Positions 34,301 to 44,924 of a DNA stretch of 64,000 bases are shown here, in pieces. Both the position numbers and the translations under genes were made by a program. The stretch spans positions 136,211 through 200,210 of the forward strand of contig VTPC01090903.1 in the NCBI GenBank assembly GCA_011009095.1, given 5' to 3'. Under the pieces are notes generated by a model. The model was not told the DNA's origin. It did not search any database and was given only the letters and a program-made list of their open reading frames with translations. Each line of letters starts with the position of its first letter. Positions within the stretch are counted from its first letter, which is position 1. Source of the stretch: Ignelater luminosus (lineage: Eukaryota; Arthropoda; Insecta; Coleoptera; Elateridae).

Positions 34301-34825
34301 GACTTATGAACCCTCGTATGAAAGGGTTTTAGTAATTACGTTAAATTCTTATTTAGTACAGAAAAAATATCAATAGTATTTAAAGCATTTTCAATATTTA
34401 GAAGTTTCTAAATATTTTAGGATTTCCAGAGAAGATAACTTCGAAATTTTGTTGTTGAGATGAGTTTCCTATCGAGAATTAACATATATAATTCTGTCAT
34501 ATGCATATACTATAAATATCATCAGAATTTGCAAATTCTCATGTTTGACCTTCGCTTGATAGTAGTAACACGTATTGAACGGCCTTCTCGTAGGAAGCGA
34601 AGCCAAACGTCATCCTTTACAGAAAACTTTTTTGACAAATTTGCCAAACGGCTGCAAACGAATAATTTATATTTGACCTAAAAATGTTGTTTTGTAAACA
34701 ATTTATTGCGTTTAAGGCCTAAACTACCGATTTTATTTGAGATGATGCACAATTCCCTAATGTAAGGAAATATGTCTGTATGGGTTGAACCTTTCTGTAC
34801 ATGTCTGCATACTAAATATATATAG
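31301..34825. other. Gene-poor stretch with one GC-rich patch
   Basis: No gene recognised over 3.5 kb. At about 32685-32780 a GC-rich patch (around CGCGGGAAGCCCGCCGGGCC) stands out. Its overlapping minus-strand frame (32657-32848, 63 codons) has no known motif. Frames at 31720-31950, 33751-33969 and 34460-34681 are lysine- or asparagine-biased and look like AT-rich noncoding DNA. Confidence 0.45.
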
Positions 34826-35059
34826 TGTGATGATATTAAAAATGTAAATGTGATAATATTAAAAATGTAGTGATATTTGAAAATGATAAAAAAAGAGAGT
34901 ATAAAAAAAAATTTTGTTTTTTGTTTTGAAAAATGTAATGACAGTAAAATATAATAAATTAATATTGTGAAGAAAAATAGCGTTTTAATAAAAAAAAATT
35001 AAGAACCAAACGAAGAAAAATAAGGACCCTGAGAAAAAAGAGCTCTCCTTATCATAACA
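34826..35059 (+). repeat. 5' LTR
   Basis: 234 bp, TG...CA. It matches the 3' LTR closely, apart from an extra 23 bp near the start (a duplication of the GTGATAATATTAAAAATG motif) and about 11 extra bases near CCAAACGAAGA, plus a few substitutions. It contains AAGGACCCTGAGAAAA and GAGCTCTCC near its 3' end. TATA-like signals are hard to single out in this AT-rich sequence. Confidence 0.9.
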
Positions 35060-35068
35060 TAAAAAAAT

Positions 35069-35084
35069 TGGCGTCCCAACGTGG
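35069..35084 (+). promoter_or_regulatory. Primer-binding site candidate
   Basis: TGGCGTCCCAACGTGG begins 9 bases after the 5' LTR. It starts with TGG, the complement of the CCA tail of a tRNA, as expected for minus-strand priming. The tRNA species cannot be decided by eye. Confidence 0.6.
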
Positions 35085-35146
35085 TAGGGCAAGTTAAATA
35101 AAAGACATAATTATCATTTTGTTAGTTGTCTGTTGGTAGTGGAAAG

Positions 35147-36277
35147 ATGTCAAAGCGAGGTAAATCGGTAGATAGTAGAAAAAGGGACAAAAGAGAGGAA
35201 GAAAATATTGAAATTGAACAGATGGAAGAAGAAAGTACAAGTATGGAGGAGACCATGGGAGATGTTGAAAAGGGAGATAAAGAGCAAAAAGAAATAAGAC
35301 AACAACAACCAGATTTACTTAAAATATTAATAGAAATGAAACAAGACCAAGATAAAAGATTTGAAGACCAAACTAAAAGATCTGAAGACCAAACTAAAAG
35401 ATTAGAAGAGATTAAACAAGATAATACTAAAAGATTTGAAGAAATCAATCACAATTAAGAGAAAAAATTTGAAGAAATTAAAAGAAAATTTGAAGATCAT
35501 GAGAATAGATGGGATAATATTGTTAAAAACATGAGAGGTGAAATACAAGAAGAGGTGAATAATAAGATAGATGAATGTCAGAATGAAATGCGTAGGAAAA
35601 TAGAAAGACACCAAGAAGAAATTATCAACATGTTACAAATAAGGGATGCAGATATAAATGAGAAAATTAAGGAGCAAGAAAAAGAACAAGAAAACTACCA
35701 GCAGAATGTGAAAATAGAATTAGAAAAAATAAACAAAAATGTTGAAAAGAAATCAACAGCAGGTAATCATGGACCAAGTCATTATTGTATATTAGATAGC
35801 GGGATTCAAAATATGGCAAAATTCTCAGTAAACCACAAACGAATAAATCCAAAAGAAAGAATTAACAGTTTACCAATAAGAAAGGCAAATCTTAAAAATA
35901 AGATAAAGAATAATTACAAAAAAGAAAAAAATTATCAAAATAACAATAATAATAAAGAAAAATTGAAATGTACTATTAATTGGCAGAATAAACTAAGAAG
36001 AGCAAGAAAAGCGGAAAGAAGAAACAAAATGAAGATGACAATGGAAAATAAAAGGTTGGAGGTGATCAAAGTCAAAAGAAAATCTAAAAATAAGACTAGA
36101 AAGAAAAATAAGGAATCGAGGTATAAAATATTTAAGAAAGATAGTAAATCCAAAATAAGGATGGAAAAATATAAAATGATAATGAAAAAACATTTAAAGA
36201 ATTTACTATCAGGAGTCAGAGAGGAACAAAGAAATTACAAATACAGAAAAAGAAAGAAAATCAAAGAACTAGAATAA
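35147..36277 (+). pseudogene. Gag-like coiled-coil protein frame, one stop
   Basis: Starts at ATG 35147 (MSKRGKSVDSRKRDKREEEN). One reading frame runs 377 codons to TAA at 36275-36277, interrupted only by TAA at 35456-35458 after FEEINHN; translation resumes in the same frame with EKKFEEIKRKFEDHENRWDN. Residues about 60-220 are highly charged with repeating KRFEDQT, KRSEDQT, KRLEEIK, KRFEEIN units, which predicts a long coiled coil as in the N-terminal part of some insect retrotransposon Gags. After about residue 205 the sequence becomes lysine/asparagine-rich (KNKIKNNYKKEKNYQNNNNN) without zinc knuckles, protease or polymerase, suggesting a large internal deletion joined the Gag start to other sequence. 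There is no signal peptide or membrane segment. Minus-strand frames here are shadows. Confidence 0.7.
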
Positions 36278-36890
36278 ATGCTACAAGAGAATGTTAAAGT
36301 AAAAATTAGAAGCCAATGTTGACAAAAATAACCAAAGAAGAATAGGGAACATTGCGTATTAGGTTTGACAAGAAGGTATGAATGATGCTTGAATGAAGGT
36401 GTTAAAGATAATCATAATGCGTTAAATAATTATTAATGAAGTATTATTAAAATGATGATAATTCTGAAGATTTGAATATGAAGTTAGTAGAATAATAATG
36501 ATAATAATAAGAAATAATTAATGATATGATTGATAATATTAAAAGAAAAGGTCAAAATATGATCCTTAATATGAATAAGTAAAGATAAAATATGATATTA
36601 AAGTAGATAAATGAGGCAGGGAGTTAAGTTATATGAAGAAAACGTTACTATTAGAGAAAATAATTTTTGTAATTTCTTAAGAAGTTGTAGAAAATAATTT
36701 GTATGAATGCAGCATGAATGAAAGCTAGTTGGAAAATAGAGGAAAATAAGGGAGAAATAGGAAGGAAATGTGAAATAAAATGAAAATATCGAATATTGAG
36801 TTAAAAAAACAATAAAAAAAATCCTGTATAAAATGTTAATAATGCTAACTAAACTTATAAAATTTTAAATTGTTATTCTGTTGAAATAAT
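36278..36890. other. Noncoding interior of LTR element
   Basis: AT-rich, many ATGA/AATAATGAT motifs and no open frame of note. It probably represents eroded or rearranged internal sequence left after loss of pol. Confidence 0.5.
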
Positions 36891-36892
36891 GT

Positions 36893-37016
36893 AATGTCAA
36901 AGTGACAATTAACAAATGTCAAAAAAATGACAATTAATTAATGTCAAAAATAATGAATGAATGACAGTTGCCTAATGTCAAAATGACGTTCGACAAATGT
37001 CAAAGTGCAAGACCGT
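36893..37016. repeat. AATGTCAAAATGACAATT repeats inside LTR element
   Basis: Five imperfect tandem units each start with AATGTCAAA and most continue to TGACA or TGACG, giving an alternating TGTCA/TGACA pattern with inverted symmetry within each unit. Spacing is irregular at 21-34 bp. Located upstream of the polypurine tract. Confidence 0.7.
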
Positions 37017-37236
37017 CAATTCAAATAATTAAGGTTAGAATAAAAACATAAAATAAAACACCATTAAAAAAAATGATTATGTATATCATGAAACAAAACA
37101 ATATCTATTATATTACATAAGACAAATAAAAGAAACAAAGATCAAATTGTAATGGAATTCACAATTGAGTATATTTTAGTTAATATTAATCAAAATTTAA
37201 GCTATAGTATAAAACGCTTAAAATTTATATTAATAT

Positions 37237-37246
37237 GGAGGGGAAA
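37237..37246 (+). promoter_or_regulatory. Polypurine tract
   Basis: GGAGGGGAAA directly abuts the TGTGATG start of the 3' LTR, the expected position for the primer of plus-strand DNA synthesis. Confidence 0.85.
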
Positions 37247-37442
37247 TGTGATGATATTAAAAATGTAGTGATATTTGAAAATGATAAAAAAAGAGAGTAT
37301 AAAAAAAACTTTGTTTTTTGTTTTGAAAAATGTAATGACAGTAAAATATAATAAGTTAATATTGTCAAGAAAAATAGCGTTTTAATAAAAAAAATTAAGA
37401 AAAATAAGGACCCTGAGAAAAAGAGCTCTCCATATCATAACA
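37247..37442 (+). repeat. 3' LTR
   Basis: 196 bp, TG...CA, followed directly by the ATAG duplication. It lacks the 23 bp duplicated block of the 5' LTR and otherwise differs at only a handful of positions (for example CCTTATC against CCATATC near the end). Confidence 0.9.
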
Positions 37443-37446
37443 ATAG

Positions 37447-40400
37447 GTTGGTAAGAATTATCTTGTTATGGTTGTGTAAATACAGTTTTGTCTATTGCTT
37501 GAATCGGGAAAAGCTTATACATACAAGGATAGATATAGTTAGTCTGCTAAGTTTAAGTAGTAAAGAAATCGACCAGCGACCAATGTAATGATTACCGTAA
37601 CTAAACTCGTAACTTTATAACAATAACCATAATTTTGATCTTTGTTTATAGTTTCTTCGTGGCAACTTCAGAACAATAGTTATTAATGTAGGGCACAATA
37701 TGAGGCCCTAAGTTACAGGTTTGTCTAGCTTGAACATAGTTCCGGCTCTGGAAGAAAAGGGGCATAATTTGGAAGTTCTGTCTTGAATTCAGAAGTATAT
37801 CGTCCTGACCCTGTTGCAAAGTAAATATTAGTTAAAATAAGTTTAATTTAACATCAGAAAATTTATTGTCAATTGATCTTTTTGAAAACGCGGTGGAATA
37901 AATTGATAATTTAGAAAAATCCAAATTGTTTCTTATAGGCGTCGGTCATATCTAGTAAATTAATTCATGTTACAACTTGCTAAGACAATTTGAAGACCAC
38001 CATTTCATTTAACATTTTGGTGTATTAGCCTTGGAAAAAAATCCTAAAGTACTAGAACTTTCTTAAATGCATAATTTATTGATTTTAATAATCTAATATT
38101 ATAAAAAGCAATTTTTTGAATTAAACAGAATTAATTTAATCTCCTCAAAATACTTGCAAACATTGTAATTCATAATAAAGACAGTTACCGCATAATAAGA
38201 TATGCACCACATTCAATTCTGTTTAAAATTAGGTCTCACGGAAGGGATGGAGACATTTAACTAGGGTTTTAAGCTCTAAAGTGTTCCCTACCAGCTGAGC
38301 GCAAAGGTGGAAGGACGGATACAAGGATGAGAGGTTTCTAAATCTGAAAGCTATCCGGGTTCTGCTAATGTTCTTGAAAAGCCTGTTTATGAGCCAATTT
38401 ACTAAAATTATAGTTAATGTTAAGTTAATACTTTGTTTTACACCCCATTATCTTTTACCTAATTATAAAATGGAAAGAGAACATTAACACCAGGAATTTC
38501 CTAAAGGAAGATTAGAATATTTTAATTATCATAAGTATGTTTTTTTTGGCAACACTAAAAGTATATAATTTGAAAAGCACTATTTGAATCTAAAATTTGC
38601 AGCGGTGAATAAATAGTTAAATTAATTCTGATATAAGAGTTTCAAGATCTATATCCTTAAAGTATTCAATATTGAGGTTAATGTAACCCGTAATAGGTCG
38701 TGTCCGAGTGTCCGCATAAATAGAGTTCAAAGGAACGAGAATATCAGGTGACAAAGTTGAATGCTTTCCCAGAGCTTTCTACATTAAAGGACCTGTCTGC
38801 GTGAATGAAACAACCTATCCTTTCTGTAAATAAATGTATTGGTTTCTACGGAATATCTTTTAACATATGTATTTGTACGAAAATGTCTTGAAAAAAAGTA
38901 CATTTTTCCTGATCTATTTATCTATAGATTAGGATCATATCAAGCCTTATTCAAGTGCTCAATATTACAAAATCTTTAACAATATCATCGTGTTCAAAGT
39001 AATTATTTTTTTCTTTCGAAATTTCACAGTCTATAACACAGACTGGGAGAAATCCCTGGTTTAATTTAGGGACAATGAGATGTGTAGACGATGCGTTAGC
39101 AACAAGAGCGGTCTGAGAATATGTTGTCCCTAGAGGAAAATCTTACCAGTTAGCCTTAACAAAAAAGGGCAATTGAAATAGAGAAAAAGGACAAAAAGTC
39201 CTTTCTTTTATTACATGCCGGTTCTAATGATTGCAGAAATTTTTTATCTTATTTTACGATCGTACTGCTTCATTATACGGAATAATTTATTTCAGAATTG
39301 TTATAGAATTAATTTTTCCTAAAGTGAAGTAAAAAGTAAACACGGAAAATACTTAATACCTTGACATTCTGTTTATTTCTAAAAACATTTCTAGAGCATT
39401 GTATGGTGGAAAAGCTGAATTAAAAAAATGTGCTATTAGAAGTCTAACGTTTAAGTTCACTTGTAGAATTCCATGCCTTATCACTTACTTACATTTTGTT
39501 CTGTTTAATTAATTGAGGTTATTGTATTCAAACAGAAACTAAACATACACGTAAAGTGCTGTAAATTAAATGTTTGCTTAAGACTACATTATATAAACTT
39601 TGAAAATTGTATTCAAGTTGATTTTTGTTAATTTATTGGAAAAAAAAGAAAAATAAAATTGATGTAAACATGGCAAGATACGTTTCCAGGAGAGTTGTCA
39701 CCGATCCCTCACTGGCTACTTTAAACCCAGGGTGATTTGGGACCTACCTGATTCACCCTTTTATTAACTTACAATCGTTATCAGCTATCTGAAACATATA
39801 ATAAGAGTCAACGATAAATGATTAAGTGGATGTAAACAACAGGTCTTTAATTCAGTAAACATAAATCAAAATATAATTCAAACAACTTGTGGTAGCTCAT
39901 TTAGGTAGAATGATGAAATCAAGTAGGTTCTGACAGCTGGGCCAAATCAGGATGTTAAAACATTTTATTAAAAGAACAATAACCATTCAAAAAATAAGGA
40001 ATTTAATAAAAAAATCAAATCAACTTATTACTAATAACAAACTCAAAAAAAAAACAAGAAATATCAAATTAAAGAAATCTTAACATTACGTTGTTACGCA
40101 TTAACCATGTATTTCTTCGCGCTTCTCAGCCGTGACGTCGCCTGTCCTCGATCTTGCCCTTGCCGATATGATGCAACGACGCGACTCCCTTTGTTCTACC
40201 AATAAGTACTGCAAATCCTTTTTTCATTTAACGATTCAACCATTCATCTACTGAATATCCCAATAATGAGACCTCTTCTTTCTTTCCATAACCATCACCC
40301 ACAATAACACGTGTAACAATACTATTACTTGTTACTAAAATCCACGTTTTCTTTAAAAACCAATCCGAATTAATCGGAACACTTTTTTATTAATCATCTC

Positions 40401-43039
40401 CCGCTGGAGTCCTGACCTCGACTGCCCGTTCTTCGCACTATACCCCCCTGACGCTCGCACTTCTTAAAACTAACAAAGTAGCCTAAACAATGTTACATTT
40501 TTTTCTTTTAAATCAAAATATCCTACAAACTTCCGGTTTCTTTCTTCTTTCTAGAGAACAGCTAAATGTAACCAGGTTCAGTCTTCTTTAGTCTCAATAA
40601 ATAGAACGCACGTATGTATTGTTCAACACCAAATCTTAATAAACAAATTGGTTTTATTAATTGAAGAACAAGAGAATGATCCACTACAAACAATTTCTTA
40701 ACGTACTGACTTTCTATGATTAACGCAACAGGATATTCATTTAATTAAAATTACACAATCGAGCTAAACCCAAAGAATCCTCGCAATTGAATTTAATTTA
40801 ACCGGCGAAAACATAAACCGTCTAACGCTCTGAGGCCTGATTCCATTCCTCCATCTCTACAGGTATCGATCGCTTAAAACGTTCAATAAATTGCCGTACA
40901 ATAGAAACTATTCTAAAGACACAACGACACAATAGTGTTACAATTGTCAACTATAATTGTACCAAAAAAGTATCTTCATGAGAACTTTATTGACTGCTTT
41001 TAGACTTTTCCTTCACTAAAGAGCATGCTTCCAAACAACCCTTGCACTGTCTGGTTTCTTATTTTTCTCGATTTGATGGGAATCGGAACATCGATTTAAA
41101 ATCTTATATGAACACAAGGTGACAATATGGGAAAGGGACTACTAATTACAAGTTGAATACGATTCTTACACTTAACAACCTCCGTTTTTGTAAAATTGGA
41201 GCTACTCAAAAAACGTTTTCGTCCAGCCATCACATAAGATTTCTAGGAATTTGTCTAATAAATGCAGTGCAGCTTGATATTTCTAACATGTCAGTCGGCA
41301 TGGTCGACATTATTGCTCAGCAAGACCAAGAGGTTTTCTTTGAAGGTTCTTTGCATAAATCGCATACATAAGAATATATTATGACAAAAAAGACGTTAAA
41401 CAACTGAAAACTCAATCGATGGGGAGTTGTCTATGGGCTATTAACCTATTGGTCGAATTTATCCAGTTTACATGGAAAACTGTAACTTGTTGGTTTTCTA
41501 ACAAAACAACCCGAGCCAAACAGCACAATGTAAACGTATTTCGTATTTCAGGTATTGAACACCATAAAGTTTTGTTCACTCTGAAAAGCAGAACAGCAAA
41601 CCAAACGTCTGGACAAACAAAGTAGTAAACATCTTAGCAAACTCCTAATAAATTGGGCAACAAATCCGCGATTTATTGGGTATAAATAGGTATTTCAGCA
41701 AACCTTCAAAGGATGTTACACGACTACGTTGCATCCAGTGTGGACGATTTGCAATCATAGATTTGCAACAGATGCAGTCACTGACTTCTGTTTTAATAAA
41801 TTCTAATTTAACAACAAATGAAAAACTGAGGAATCGAAGTGCTAACGCCTCTCACTACTATGCTCATTCCAGCTTGTGAGTCAAGTTCAAGATCAGTTTA
41901 CCTATTTGCTGTTCTGCTGCCTAGTGTATTATGAAGCTTAATACATTAGGGAGTTTTTGTAAACGATAACGTTATCAACCAATCAGATGGCTGGTTGATA
42001 CACAATCACATTACTATTTATCACTATTTTAATACCTTCGTGCCTTTCTTCGCGTGGACCAGATTTTCAGCAAAAAGGCATAGTGTGGATGTACCTTTAG
42101 ACAACGAAATTCTCGCTTTAAGATTAATGCAATAAATCACATCTTGCCATTTAAATTTGCAGACGAGTGTCATAGATCTAGTCGAGAATTCTTGAAAATA
42201 TGTTAGAGAATTGTAAAATATTCTAAATTTGCATATTTTTCAAGACGTATAGTTTGTAGATTCAGCATTCTCATAGTAATTGTCTTATAATAAATACAAA
42301 CTATTGTTCTAAATCATTATTCAGTTGGTAATGACGTAACATGTTCTTCCACCATCGTGAATAGGTGATATCATGGCAAACATGGCCTACTTTTCAGGCT
42401 CCATAATTTCAACAATCTTCGACGATGATAGTGACTATTTCTTTCATTCTGGTTGCATTTTAATAGTGAAATACATCTCTGTCAAAACACTTAACGTTTT
42501 GAAAATCCTTGTGTCTACCTATATAGATAGCCATGTTAGGGTATCAATCTTTAAAAACTTATGCTGCTGAGATTTAACAAGGTAACTCACTATATTTGTT
42601 AGCTTGCGGCTGATAAAACGGCCTTTTCCGACCTAACAGTAATTAAACCTATTCTGTTTTAAGGCTGCTTGCTTAGTTATTGGATCTTGTGTTCTCAAAC
42701 AATGCAGACTAGAAAAAAGCAATCGACAGTGTATGCATTGTTCCTTGCTAAACATAGAATCAAATAAATTCTTAGTTGTTACAGTTTGCTTTTCTTATAC
42801 GAACTGTCTTTTTTAAGTTGATATTTTAGACGTCTGAATTCCTTGGTAAGTTGGCTTTCCAAATGCATGGGCAGACAGACACATGTCATTACATACGATT
42901 AAACCCTGGCAAGTTGTTTACCAAGATTTGTACTCAGTTTTCATGCTCCATTTGGTCAATCCTGTGTGCCTGTGGTTTTATTTTGTAGTTAATTAATTAA
43001 TTATTATTAAGATGATAATTCGTATAGAGAATGGAGTTT
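37447..43039. other. Gene-poor stretch, unidentified GC-richer parts
   Basis: No gene recognised over 5.6 kb. The part at about 40090-40480 has higher GC (for example CAGCCGTGACGTCGCCTGTC) and may be eroded transposon sequence. At 41153-41879 three consecutive plus-strand frames of 67-72 codons look slightly protein-like but show no family motif on either strand. The rest is AT-rich with no repeats noticed. Confidence 0.45.
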
Positions 43040-43360
43040 GAAGAACTTTTCGGAGCGTTTGTTATGTATATTCTAAAAAACCTGATGAAAAGGCGAGCAC
43101 CCAGAAAAGTGTGGATGAAGCATTGAATGAAAGATAAAGCGAGTTCAACTACGCAATTTTTGTATTATTCTTATCATAGACTTGCTTCGACAAGCAAGAA
43201 GAGGAATTGGTATTACACGACACAATGCTGCCGAATCGCTCATTTTGTACGGTAAGATAATTGGATGTCACTGAGCAGTACTTTATTATACTTGCTACTG
43301 GTCATCTTTCGGCAAGTCAACATGCCGAGAAAGTTGGAATATCTGATACCGCACTTTATT
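43040..43360 (+). pseudogene. Possible PIF/Harbinger-like transposase scrap
   Basis: The plus strand gives LKNLMKRRAPRKVWMKH, then broken frames, then DVTEQYFIILATGHLSASQH and EKVGISDTALYLH. In Harbinger-type transposases an Arg-rich RRxxRxxWV block precedes a region with LRYLATGxSxxSLxxxFRVGISTIS, so both order and spacing are plausible. No catalytic Asp block can be found downstream. The match is short and heavily eroded, and could be coincidental. Confidence 0.35.
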
Positions 43361-44199
43361 TACATACTTTATATTAACATTAAAAGCTTTCCATAAGACT
43401 CATTTACAAAATGTAAAACTCAAATAATAGGCAATTTAAGCGAAGCGTTATGCCTCCAGCAGAAATGTTGAACTACATAGATGAAGTAGGCGTTTGGGTT
43501 TATTTACGTATTGTTTACTGCGTATTTCAATTTACAAGGTGTATTAAGCCGTTATTTACCTAAAGTGAATTCCATTAAGTTTTAAGGTTATTAAAGTTGT
43601 TTCAAAACAAAAGAATTCATACATACTTACGAAATTAATATGTATATATTACCAGATACTGTCTTATTTGATGCAAAAGAGAAGCCGCTGCTGCAACTTC
43701 AATTAATAATTTCCAAACGAGGTCAAGTTACCGCATAATTAAAGTTCGTTAAAGTTCGTGCACCTGCAATATACTACGAATAACTTGAACACTACTGATA
43801 GAAGGACTTTCTGAAATTTAATTTAACCTAGGTAGGGTATTTATCGATTCGACAAAAAAAGAAGAAAATAAATTTGAAACCCTATCATCATCAAGTAATG
43901 CAAAATCTAATTTTTTAAAAATCACTTCGATGTTTGGTTCTGGACTTACAGTTTTTTAAAGTTTCCAGAGATTGCTAAAAATGTGTCTGAATTTCTCTGG
44001 TTCTAATAAAGATAGAAAAGTGTACTTGGTATCATTTGAAAGCTTTCGGGAAGGGTTTTCATATCATATACTGCATGACCTATTCTGAAGATTTCGGGTC
44101 AACAGTCATTAAAGTTATACTTTAAACTTGGATATCTTCGAAAGAGCCAGTTTTAATATTTAAAAAAAAATGCCGAATATTTACCCACAATACATATAG
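43361..44199. other. Stretch without recognisable genes
   Basis: Nothing recognised. It may include the eroded 5' part of the LINE that is first readable at about 44200. Confidence 0.45.
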
Positions 44200-44900
44200 C
44201 AATAAACCTGGAAAATTTAGTGGTAATGAATTTGAATTTAGGACAAGTAATAGCCAGAATTAGCAATGTACAAAAAGTTACACTCAAGGATGGAATAAAA
44301 GTCGTGAAGAGCTTTCCATTATTGTTCATAGATCTAGTTCCCAGTGAAAACAACAAAACAATCACGACTTCAAAGTATCCTAAACTGTAAAAGAACCTAA
44401 GAAAAACAAAAGTATTTCCCAGTGTACGAACTGCCAACAGCTTGGGCCTACTAAAAACTTCTGTAGCAGAGAAACAAGATGCGTCAAGTGTACTGGAAAC
44501 CATACTAAACTTTGAAAACAACGCAATAGTGTGGCTACTTGTGCACTGTGCAATAAAAAAAGACATACAGCCAACTACAAATGCTGCGAGACCTATTAGA
44601 AGAAGTTTAAAGAGTTTCAGCCCAAAAAGAAAACAGCGGTCCAGCGACTGCAGGAGAAACCTGGTAAACCAAATGAGCAAGCAAAACAGTCCACCACAGG
44701 GCTAAGTTATGCACAAATCACCAAAAATTCTACCGATAAACAAAATAAAGAAAAAAACAGAAGAAACTGTCAATAGCGAGCAGACCATCAACGACATAAT
44801 GAAGTTGCTCAACCACTTTCAGATTGAAACGAGAAATAATTTCAGCCAGTTAACCAATAGGGTGGAAAAATTAGAGAAATCCAAAATTCACCAGAAAAGC
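44200..44900 (+). pseudogene. LINE ORF1 with CCHC zinc knuckles, broken
   Basis: The RNA-binding protein of the LINE. The first frame (about 44198-44391) gives VIARISNVQKVTLKDG and FPLLFIDLVPSENNKTI, resembling the domain that precedes the knuckles in Jockey-type ORF1. After a shift come QCTNCQQLGPTKNFC (knuckle 1; the usual GH is GP), RCVKCTGNHTKL and then TCALCNKKRHTANYKCC (knuckle 2-3 region), at about 44420-44590. A third stretch reads KKFKEFQPKKKTAVQRLQ and TTGLSYAQITKNSTDKQN, ending at TAG near 44777. A following coiled-coil-like piece, TINDIMKLLNHFQ...FSQLTNRVEKLEK, is the usual C-terminal end of this protein. No intact product. Confidence 0.82.
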
Positions 44901-44924
44901 GTAACCAAACCAGTAGTGAGTAAT

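Larger units (their letters stand above)
34826..37442 (+). mobile_element. Non-autonomous LTR retrotransposon with ATAG duplication
   Basis: A 2.6 kb element bounded by direct LTRs (34826-35059 and 37247-37442) that begin TGTGATGATATT and end CATAACA. The flanking four bases are ATAG on both sides (34822-34825 and 37443-37446), a 4 bp target duplication. It has a tRNA-primer-like site and a polypurine tract at the expected places. The only substantial frame is a Gag-like coiled-coil protein; protease, reverse transcriptase and integrase are absent. The 4 bp duplication and layout favour the Ty3/gypsy group, but without pol this is inference. The few substitutions between LTRs point to recent insertion. 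Confidence 0.9.

Noticed and set aside
35122..36193. Several minus-strand open frames opposite the Gag-like gene
   Set aside because: They are shadows of the lysine/glutamate-rich plus-strand frame and are Ser/Leu/Phe-rich by complementarity.
44153..44680. 175-codon minus-strand frame over the LINE ORF1
   Set aside because: The plus strand carries clear zinc-knuckle motifs; the minus frame is hydrophobic and motif-free.
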